A DNA stretch of 64,000 bases from Chryseobacterium phosphatilyticum (GTDB taxonomy: Bacteria; Bacteroidota; Bacteroidia; Flavobacteriales; Weeksellaceae), in contig NZ_PPED02000006.1 in the NCBI RefSeq assembly GCF_002899825.2, positions 62,001 to 126,000 on the forward strand. Direction: 5' to 3'. This document shows, in pieces, positions 45,129 through 50,123 of the stretch; position 1 is the stretch's first letter; each line of letters opens with the position of its first letter. The notes below the pieces were generated by a model, which worked only from the letters and a program-made list of their open reading frames with translations, was not told where the DNA came from and ran no database searches. The translations under genes and the position numbers were made by a program.

Positions 45129-45201
45129 GTTGGAAACTGGATGGAAGAGGTTCATTTTCATATCCTTAAAAACTTCCGGCTTCAATCATCCTGCTTCCAA
45201 C
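45129..45201. repeat. imperfect inverted repeat between ATP-grasp and ykuK genes
   Basis: Arms GTTGGAAaCtGGATG...GAAG and CTTC...CATCCtGcTTCCAAC pair over ~20 bp. The word GGAAGCnGGA also occurs near 25.39 kb, so this may be a dispersed repeat that folds in the operon mRNA. Confidence 0.5.
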
Positions 45202-45205
45202 TTTA

Positions 45206-45691
45206 TTACACCATCATATCAGCACAATTGGAACTTGCAAAGGCAAAAGGTTTTGCTTTAAATACATACCCCATTCCGAGAATGTACCCCATGGCATCTT
45301 TCAAAGCCACATTGGATTTAAAATCCGGATCGGTATTAATGTCTGCGTGTACCTCCATTTCTACTCCATAAGTGTCCAATACAGAACAGATTGCGTATGC
45401 AATTTCAACAGATTTGTTGACCTCGTTCAGCATTCGCTCCTTGATACTGATACTCTGTATTTCTCTTTCTTTTCTGATAAAGGTAAACGCTCCTTTTCCC
45501 TCACGAATAAATACTACTGCCGTAGCATAATTAATAGCATCTCCGTATACATGAGAGTCTGATCCCACACATACTTTCAGACGATGTCCGTTTGCCTGCT
45601 CGCGAATGATGGCTTCTTCTACCAGCTGTGTGATAGAGTGATGGAAAAATTTTCCATTCATATTCTGCCATGTTTGTTGTTGCGTTTCCAT
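45206..45691 (-). CDS. YkuK-family RNase H-fold protein
   Basis: 161 residues. LKVCVGSDSHVYGDAINYATAVVFIREGKG, IAYAICSVLDTYGVEMEVHADINTDPDFKSNVALKDAMGYILGMGY and the acidic positions (D in GSDS, D in HADI) match the YkuK/DUF458 RNase H-like family, predicted RNA-processing nucleases. First protein-coding gene after the tRNA array; the last tRNA (Trp) ends 90 bp upstream. Confidence 0.85.
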   Translation of the reverse strand: METQQQTWQNMNGKFFHHSITQLVEEAIIREQANGHRLKVCVGSDSHVYGDAINYATAVVFIREGKGAFTFIRKEREIQSISIKERMLNEVNKSVEIAYAICSVLDTYGVEMEVHADINTDPDFKSNVALKDAMGYILGMGYVFKAKPFAFASSNCADMMV

Positions 45692-45781
45692 TTTTTCTAC
45701 ATACTTTAATTTATAATTGATACATAATTGTTAATACATGATAACCTGTTGCTATATTCCAGCCTCTGGTTTCTATTTTTG

Positions 45782-45852
45782 CACTCCGAACCGGACTCGA
45801 ACCAGTACCATCAGTTTTGGAGACTGAGATGCTACCATTACACTATCAGAGT
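45782..45852 (-). tRNA. tRNA-Trp (CCA)
   Basis: Complete cloverleaf: acceptor ACTCTGA / TCGGAGT, D-arm GTGT-AATGGTA-GCAT, anticodon arm TCAGT-CTCCAAA-ACTGA, T-arm ACTGG-TTCGAGT-CCGGT, discriminator G as in bacterial Trp tRNA. Last of 15 array tRNAs. CCA not encoded. Confidence 0.9.
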
Positions 45853-45860
45853 AAATTGTG

Positions 45861-45933
45861 TTAATTCATCAGGACTCGAACCTAAACTCCAAGAATCAAA
45901 ATCTTGTGTGCTCGCCAATTACACTATGAATCA
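45861..45933 (-). tRNA. tRNA-Gln (TTG)
   Basis: Acceptor TGATTCA / TGAATTA (U1-A72, typical of Gln), D-arm GTGT...GCAC, anticodon arm CAAGA-TTTTGAT-TCTTG, T-arm TTAGG-TTCGAGT-CCTGA. 8 bp before tRNA-Trp. Confidence 0.88.
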
Positions 45934-46020
45934 ATTTGATGAGCAATAAGTAATATTAAAATTATACCTGATAACCTGTATTGTAATTATTACTCATTGC
46001 CTGTTACCTATTATATTCTG

Positions 46021-46093
46021 CGGAACAGACAGGAATTGAACCTGTACCTTTAGTTTTTCAGACTAACGTGCAGACCTTCTACACCACTCTTCC
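46021..46093 (-). tRNA. tRNA-Phe (GAA)
   Basis: Acceptor GGAAGAG / CTGTTCC with one G-G mismatch, D-arm GTGT...GCAC, anticodon arm TTAGT-CTGAAAA-ACTAA, T-arm ACAGG-TTCAATT-CCTGT. Discriminator G instead of the usual A. Confidence 0.85.
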
Positions 46094-46169
46094 GGATTTT
46101 TATAAGTAATGATTAATATGACTATTATTCCCCCCAGTGATTACTCATTACTTATCATTCATGTTTTGG

Positions 46170-46242
46170 TACGGGAAGAGGGATTCGAACCCCCAAAAGC
46201 TTGATCCTAAATCAAGAGTGTCTACCATTCCACCATTCCCGC
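46170..46242 (-). tRNA. tRNA-Leu (TAG) with short variable loop
   Basis: Acceptor GCGGGAA / TTCCCGT, anticodon arm CTTGA-TTTAGGA-TCAAG, T-arm GGGGG-TTCGAAT-CCCTC. Only 5 nt separate anticodon and T-arms, whereas normal Leu tRNAs have a long variable arm. Confidence 0.85.
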
Positions 46243-46327
46243 AGTTTTATGAATAATGAGTAATTTGGTAATAGATAATATAGCTCCCATCCTTTTATTA
46301 CACAGCATTCATTGTTTTAAAAGTAAA

Positions 46328-46374
46328 GGCTGTCTGTATTTTTATTGACTAAAGATCTTCTGCTCTTGACAGCC
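46328..46374 (-). repeat. array hairpin repeat, copy 1
   Basis: GGCTGTC / GACAGCC arms around a conserved AAGAGCAGAAGATCTTTA core and an A-rich stretch, between tRNA-Glu and tRNA-Leu(TAG). Confidence 0.7.
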
Positions 46375-46487
46375 CTTTTCTCTTTTCTTCATTTTTTTTG
46401 AATGGTAACCGGCCAATTTATTTTTCAAAATTTGAACTTTCATGGTATTATTATCAATTTAAGATTGACCGGTCCATTCATATCCAG

Positions 46488-46559
46488 TACTCTATAAGGG
46501 AATCGAACCCTTGTTTTCTGCTCGAAAGGCAGGCGTCCTTACCGTTAGACGAATAGAGC
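46488..46559 (-). tRNA. tRNA-Glu (TTC)
   Basis: Acceptor GCTCTAT / ATAGAGT, D-arm GTCT...GGAC, anticodon arm CCTGC-CTTTCGA-GCAG(A), T-arm AAGGG-TTCGATT-CCCTT. Confidence 0.88.
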
Positions 46560-46564
46560 AAAAA

Positions 46565-46635
46565 CCAACTGACTGGGAATCGAACCCAAACAACAAGAGT
46601 ACATTTCCTGCATGCTGCCGTTACATTATCAGTGG
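46565..46635 (-). tRNA. tRNA-like, anticodon TGT (Thr-like), no U33
   Basis: Acceptor CCACTGA / TCAGTTG (one mismatch), D-arm ATGT-AACGGCA-GCAT, anticodon arm CAGGA-AATGTAC-TCTTG, T-arm TTGGG-TTCGATT-CCCAG. The nucleotide before the anticodon is A rather than the universal U33, so decoding ability is doubtful. Confidence 0.65.
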
Positions 46636-46639
46636 CATA

Positions 46640-46774
46640 GTGGAAGTAGTAGGATTCGAACCTACTCAGTGATGAAACAACAGATTTTAACTCTGTATTT
46701 TCATTTTTTAAGGAATCGTTCAATCCGTTCCTCATGTCAGTCTGCCCCAACTCTCCGACTTTGATGTACTTCCA
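46640..46774 (-). tRNA. aberrant 135-nt tRNA-Leu-like (TAA)
   Basis: Acceptor TGGAAGT / ACTTCCA and T-arm AGTAGG-TTCGAAT-CCTACT are normal and the anticodon arm is ACAGA-GTTAAAA-TCTGT. Between D-arm (AGTC...GACT) and anticodon arm lie ~40 extra nt that form AGGAA/TTCCT plus a distal stem ATGAAA / TTTCAT lengthening the anticodon arm. No long variable arm. Confidence 0.65.
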
Positions 46775-46822
46775 TTTTCACGAGGAATTAGTAGTTTTTC
46801 TAATTTCCCGGCGGAGCAAATA

Positions 46823-46877
46823 AAGCTTGTCTTAATTTTTTTTGTTTGATATAAGAACTTCTATGCCCGACAAGCTT
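46823..46877 (-). repeat. array hairpin repeat, copy 2 (divergent)
   Basis: AAGCTTGTC / GACAAGCTT arms; core GGGCATAGAAGTTCTTA, the most diverged of four copies. Between tRNA-Cys and the aberrant Leu tRNA. Confidence 0.65.
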
Positions 46878-46915
46878 GTATTTTTCTCCTGAACTAATCT
46901 CATTTTAGTTATTTG

Positions 46916-46997
46916 AGATGGTTATGGGATTTAAACCCACTCAGTTTACACAACGGTTTTGCAGACCGCCCCGACTCTTCCACTTCGGCGAACCATC
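46916..46997 (-). tRNA. tRNA-Cys (GCA)
   Basis: Acceptor GATGGTT / AACCATC, discriminator U as required for Cys identity, D-arm CCGA...TCGG, anticodon arm GCGGT-CTGCAAA-ACCGT, an enlarged 13-14-nt variable region, T-arm GTGGG-TTTAAAT-CCCAT. Confidence 0.87.
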
Positions 46998-47061
46998 AGA
47001 TGATAAATGATGACTGATACATATTCAATGATCATCATTATTTTTTTTCTTTTAAAAAAAA

Positions 47062-47103
47062 GCCTGTCTGTATTTTATTAAAGACCTTCTGCGCTTGACA
47101 GAC
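47062..47103 (-). repeat. array hairpin repeat, copy 3
   Basis: GTCTGTC / GACAGGC arms with core AAGCGCAGAAGGTCTTTA, upstream of tRNA-Cys. Confidence 0.7.
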
Positions 47104-47191
47104 TTTTCTTTTCTAATAAAGGATATTTTATAAGAGAAATCTTCTACTTCCTCTTTTTACATTTAATTAGATAATAATGTGGAGAAACAAA

Positions 47192-47245
47192 AGCTTGTCT
47201 GTGTTTTTTGTGTTTGGCGTAAAGATCTTCTGCTCTTGACAAACC
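47192..47245 (-). repeat. array hairpin repeat, copy 4
   Basis: AGGTTTGTC / GACAAGCT arms with core AAGAGCAGAAGATCTTTA, identical in the core to copy 1. Downstream of tRNA-Asn. Confidence 0.7.
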
Positions 47246-47284
47246 TTTATTTTCCTCCTGAAACAATTAACATTTAGTTATCTG

Positions 47285-47356
47285 CGATTTCGGAAAGATT
47301 CGAACTTTCGACTTCCGGTTTAACAGACCGACGCTCTGCCATTGAGCTACAAAATC
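47285..47356 (-). tRNA. tRNA-Asn (GTT)
   Basis: Acceptor GATTTTG / CGAAATC, discriminator G, D-arm GCTC-AATGGCA-GAGC, anticodon arm TCGGT-CTGTTAA-ACCGG, T-arm GAAAG-TTCGAAT-CTTTC. Confidence 0.9.
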
Positions 47357-47453
47357 ATTTTAATTGGTGAATAAGTGAATGGGTAATCCGCCTGGCTGTC
47401 AATTTTCAAATTTACTTGCGAAGCAAGATTCACCATCAACTTATTTTTTTTTG

Positions 47454-47525
47454 TCTGGAAAATAGGGTTCGAACCTATGACCTCCCGCGTCCAAGGCGGG
47501 TAAACAACCACCGTTATCTTTCCAG
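47454..47525 (-). tRNA. tRNA-Pro (TGG)
   Basis: Acceptor CTGGAAA / TTTCCAG (C1-G72 as in bacterial Pro), weak D-arm (AAC/GTT), anticodon arm CCCGC-CTTGGAC-GCGGG, T-arm ATAGG-TTCGAAC-CCTAT. Confidence 0.87.
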
Positions 47526-47593
47526 TTTTACAGATTCACATTATTATTCTTTTCCGGGAGACAGCCGGAACTTAATTCATTAATGAATCTTTG

Positions 47594-47665
47594 CGGTCTA
47601 TGCGAGAATCGAACTCGCAGTGCCCAAGAGACAGTCGGGCAGGTTAGCCATTACCTCAATAGACC
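47594..47665 (-). tRNA. tRNA-Asp (GTC)
   Basis: Acceptor GGTCTAT / ATAGACC, discriminator G, D-arm AGGT...ACCT, anticodon arm CCCGA-CTGTCTC-TTGGG, T-arm GCGAG-TTCGATT-CTCGC. Confidence 0.88.
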
Positions 47666-47671
47666 TTTTTG

Positions 47672-47745
47672 TGATTCCGAGAGGGATCGAACCTCTAACC
47701 CTGGGTTTAGAAAACCCATACTCTATCCCATTGAGCTACGGAACC
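47672..47745 (-). tRNA. tRNA-Arg (TCT)
   Basis: Acceptor GGTTCCG / CGGAATC, D-arm GCTC-AATGGGATA-GAGT, anticodon arm TGGGT-TTTCTAA-ACCCA, T-arm AGAGG-TTCGATC-CCTCT. Confidence 0.9.
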
Positions 47746-47750
47746 GTTGG

Positions 47751-47824
47751 TAATCCCAGAAAGATTTGAACTTTCAACCCCCGGTTTAAAAGACCGGTGC
47801 TCTAACCATTTGAGCTATGAGATT
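47751..47824 (-). tRNA. tRNA-Lys (TTT)
   Basis: Acceptor AATCTCA / TGGGATT (A1-U72, unusual for Lys), D-arm GCTC...GAGC, anticodon arm CCGGT-CTTTTAA-ACCGG, T-arm GAAAG-TTCAAAT-CTTTC. Confidence 0.9.
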
Positions 47825-47829
47825 TTTTG

Positions 47830-47903
47830 TAATCCCAGAAGGACTCGAACCTTCAACCTTCGACGTATCAGGTCGATGCTCTAACCAATTGAGCTATGGG
47901 ATT
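47830..47903 (-). tRNA. tRNA-Ile (GAT)
   Basis: Perfect cloverleaf: acceptor AATCCCA / TGGGATT (A1-U72), D-arm GCTC-AATTGGTTA-GAGC, anticodon arm TCGAC-CTGATAC-GTCGA, T-arm GAAGG-TTCGAGT-CCTTC. Confidence 0.92.
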
Positions 47904-47914
47904 TTATACTTTTG

Positions 47915-47987
47915 GGGTATCTCCGGGGATCGAACCCTGTTCTCCGGTTCCACAGACCGGCGCTTTACCAAATAAGCTAAAGAAACC
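47915..47987 (-). tRNA. tRNA-His (GTG)
   Basis: D-arm GCTT...AAGC, anticodon arm CCGGT-CTGTGGA-ACCGG, T-loop TTCGATC, discriminator C. Acceptor pairing has one mismatch and the register between acceptor and T-arm is off by one nucleotide from a canonical His tRNA. First tRNA of the array, starting right after the attenuator T-run. Confidence 0.82.
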
Positions 47988-47988
47988 A

Positions 47989-48018
47989 TAAAAAAAGCGC
48001 CTCTTTTCGGGAGGCGCT
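47989..48018 (-). terminator. attenuator terminator between leader ORF 1 and the tRNA array
   Basis: GCGCCTC / GAGGCGC (7 bp, all but one pair GC) with a 7-nt loop and a run of seven T, starting 26 nt after the leader stop codon. The T-run ends 2-3 nt before tRNA-His, so every array transcript from the upstream promoters must pass it. Confidence 0.88.
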
Positions 48019-48043
48019 CTATATATTTTTACGTAAAAGATCA

Positions 48044-48169
48044 TTAGCTGACCCACGTATATAAGCACCTTTTATCCACAATTTCACGATCAAGAATACA
48101 CAGACTTACTGCCGGCTTTGGTCCGAATAGTCTTGAGTACTGATTGAATATGTTGTGTAATTGTTTCAT
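48044..48169 (-). CDS. leader ORF 1: 41-residue peptide containing all 20 amino acids
   Basis: ATG at 48169, TAA at 48044-48046. The peptide begins MKQLHNIFNQYSRLFGPKPA and ends LYTWVS. All 20 standard amino acids occur, Trp third from the end, and 36 different sense codons are used in 41 positions (for Leu TTA, CTA, CTG, CTT; Val GTA, GTG, GTC; Arg AGA, CGT, AGG; Ser TCA, AGT, AGC). It is promoter-proximal, followed at once by a terminator and then by tRNAs: the layout of a translational attenuator, but reading every amino acid rather than one. Confidence 0.8.
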   Translation of the reverse strand: MKQLHNIFNQYSRLFGPKPAVSLCILDREIVDKRCLYTWVS

Positions 48170-48241
48170 TTTATTTTTTGTTTGTTTTTAAATTATTTTT
48201 TTTGTGAATCCTGAAAACCTGTTGCTTTCAATTTTCGGTTG

Positions 48242-48272
48242 CAAAGTAAATATGAATTTTTGAGACCACCAA
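48242..48272 (-). promoter_or_regulatory. promoter of leader 1 / tRNA array / RNA-repair operon
   Basis: Minus strand: TTG (48270-48272), 20-bp spacer, TTACTTTG (48242-48249). Predicted start of transcription is ~65 nt before the leader ORF. The same -7 sequence occurs at rsr. Confidence 0.6.
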
Positions 48273-48498
48273 ATAAATTTTATAATTAATTAATTGAAAA
48301 TCAATAATTTACGACACAAATAAAGCGTAAGGAATAAGTGTCCGCATTATCTTGCAGATACTATAATTACCTAAATGACTGTCTCTCATCGGGTTGCTTA
48401 TCACTCTATTTTATCGTATTAAAGTTTCATTGTTTATTAAAAAATTTTCATGTTTATGGTTATTTTTTTTCATTCTAAATAATTTCTGACCTAAAAAA

Positions 48499-48526
48499 CA
48501 AAAAACGCCTCGAAAAATCGAGGCGC
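48499..48526 (-). terminator. second attenuator-like terminator
   Basis: CGCCTCGA / TCGAGGCG (8-bp perfect stem, 4-nt loop) with T-rich tail on the minus strand, 33 nt after the stop of leader ORF 2. Confidence 0.85.
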
Positions 48527-48558
48527 TTTTGCAATATTTTGATTAATTTTTTACGAGT

Positions 48559-48687
48559 TTACAGTAAATAATTTCCAAAGTCAGCACATTTCGCCTCATT
48601 CCATATCATCTCATCATATCCGAATAATCCTTTATTCGAAGGACTTTCGCATAGTTCTGCATTGATATGTGCTCTTTGTATTGTCAT
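48559..48687 (-). CDS. leader ORF 2: 42-residue peptide with 19 of 20 amino acids
   Basis: ATG at 48687, TAA at 48559-48561. The peptide begins MTIQRAHINAELCESPSNKG; only Val is missing. 29 different codons are used, ten of them (ACA, CAT, ATC, CCT, TCG, GAG, GCG, GCT, GAC, TTT) absent from leader 1, so both ORFs together sample 46 of 61 sense codons. It is followed by its own terminator, like leader 1. Confidence 0.7.
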   Translation of the reverse strand: MTIQRAHINAELCESPSNKGLFGYDEMIWNEAKCADFGNYLL

Positions 48688-48699
48688 AATTTTCTGTGG

Positions 48700-48707
48700 C
48701 AAAGATA
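48700..48707 (-). promoter_or_regulatory. -7 box of leader ORF 2
   Basis: TATCTTTG on the minus strand, a perfect TAnnTTTG box, only ~12 nt before the ATG, implying a nearly leaderless transcript. No TTG at the -33 position. Confidence 0.55.
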
Positions 48708-48897
48708 AATCTTTTTTGTTATTGTTTTATAATTTGTCCAGGAGGAGAATATGAAACATGGCCTTAATAGAGTATTTTTTAAAGTTTACATGGTCTGAAT
48801 TTCAAATTCAAAGCTTATTTTAAAAGTGATTATTTTGAGGGATCAGAATAGATAACATGAAACTGATGTTTGATTTCTTTACGGAAAACATCAGGTT

Positions 48898-48952
48898 TTG
48901 GCTAAAGCCAATACGACATGACGATTTCTGATGGAGGCTGGGCTAAAGCCCA
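48898..48952. repeat. GGCTAAAGCC dispersed hairpins
   Basis: TTGGC-TAAA-GCCAA at 48898-48911 and TGGGC-TAAA-GCCCA at 48939-48952. The same core occurs at 28463-28474. REP-like intergenic elements. Confidence 0.65.
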
Positions 48953-49013
48953 ACCCTATTAATGGTGATATTCGGATGAATAACAGCTATAACTAATGGC
49001 TGTTTAAAGACAA

Positions 49014-49099
49014 GATCTTTTATCTTTTATCTTTTATCTTTTATCTTTTATCTTTTATCTTTTATCTTTTATCTTTTATCTTTTATCTTTTATCTTTTT
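49014..49099. repeat. heptanucleotide tandem repeat (ATCTTTT)n
   Basis: About twelve copies of the 7-bp unit ATCTTTT, ending just after the stop of the minus-strand TPR gene. Confidence 0.92.
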
Positions 49100-49100
49100 A

Positions 49101-50123
49101 CTAATTTCTAAACATCCTATTTCTTCCGGTCTTGTATCTTGAGATATCTTTTAAAATAACTTCATCATCCGGGTTGAAATATTTTAATTCGTTGACAATC
49201 TCTGAGCGGCTTTCTACTTTTTCTGCAATAATTTCATAGGCTATGTTTCGGGTAACGGCTTGAAGCTTCGGATCTTTTTTAAACTCATACTTCATGGCAT
49301 CCAGATAAATAAGTTTTTTGAAAAGAGGAGTTTTTTGGTAGAGGTCACGAATTTGTGTTTCCAATTCTTTAACATCAGAGATATTGGCAAAGTAGTTATT
49401 CAAACAGTTGAAGGCATCTTTATTTTCTTCCCAACCTTTCAATAATACTTTTTGGGCTTCTTCTGTATTCTCCATTTTCTTCCGGTACAGTAAAGAAGCT
49501 TTCACCATTTGATTATTTGATATATAGTCATCAGCAACTATTTGATAATAAGTATGGGCATTTTCCAGCTCATTAATTTCTTTATAGAGGTCTCCTACTT
49601 TCTCCTTCTGTTCCATTTCTTTATAGAGTTCAATGGCTTTTTTATACTGTTTAGCTTTTTCATAACAGTTTGCTGCATCAGATTTATTTTTTAATTTTTT
49701 TAGATACACGACAGCAGCTTCATTATAAAAACCTCCATCTTCCAATGTTTTGGCTCCTCTGTAATGATCCTGAAGTAGATTCATATAGACCTTTGCAGCC
49801 TTTTTATACTCTTTTTCGGCTATATATTTTTCAGCAAGCTCTTCATACTTGCTTCGGATCTTATCAAATAATGATGTTTCCAGATAGAAATTTCCCCCAC
49901 CACCAGCTCTTCTTCCTGAATTTCTTTGATTCTGTTCTTTGTCCTTTAAGGCAGCAATCACCATAAGAATAATAAAGGCTACAATAAGAAAAATAATCAA
50001 GGTTCCTACAACACTCCAGAAGCTCTCATGGAACAGTTGCGCTACGATTCCGATGATCTTAAACATGGCCAGCAATACGAATGCCGCCATAAATTTGTCT
50101 ATAAATTTCTGTCTATTCATCAT
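49101..50123 (-). CDS. membrane-anchored TPR protein of the bpX system
   Basis: 340 residues. Two N-terminal membrane segments (about 10-30 and 35-60) are followed by TPR-like helical repeats (YEELAEKYIAEKEYKKAAKVYMNLL, NEAAVVYLKKLKNKSDAANCYEKAKQYKKAIELYKEM, ENAHTYYQIVADDYISNNQ). Last gene of the MoxR-vWA-beta-propeller operon; it overlaps the preceding gene by 11 bp. Likely a membrane scaffold. Confidence 0.75.
   Translation of the reverse strand: MMNRQKFIDKFMAAFVLLAMFKIIGIVAQLFHESFWSVVGTLIIFLIVAFIILMVIAALKDKEQNQRNSGRRAGGGGNFYLETSLFDKIRSKYEELAEKYIAEKEYKKAAKVYMNLLQDHYRGAKTLEDGGFYNEAAVVYLKKLKNKSDAANCYEKAKQYKKAIELYKEMEQKEKVGDLYKEINELENAHTYYQIVADDYISNNQMVKASLLYRKKMENTEEAQKVLLKGWEENKDAFNCLNNYFANISDVKELETQIRDLYQKTPLFKKLIYLDAMKYEFKKDPKLQAVTRNIAYEIIAEKVESRSEIVNELKYFNPDDEVILKDISRYKTGRNRMFRN

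Noticed and set aside
46478..46750. 90-residue minus-strand ORF across the tRNA array
   Set aside because: It runs through tRNA-Glu, the Thr-like tRNA and the expanded Leu tRNA; the residues have no protein-like pattern. The tRNA structures explain the sequence.
46640..46774. Group I intron in the Leu(TAA) tRNA
   Set aside because: Group I introns in Leu tRNA interrupt the anticodon loop and are 200-300 nt with P/Q/R/S elements. Here the extra ~40 nt lie before the anticodon stem.
24362..48275. Integrative element or prophage carrying the conflict genes
   Set aside because: No integrase, att duplications, relaxase or phage structural genes seen in the window, and base composition does not shift clearly. 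The tRNA array alone is not proof of mobility.
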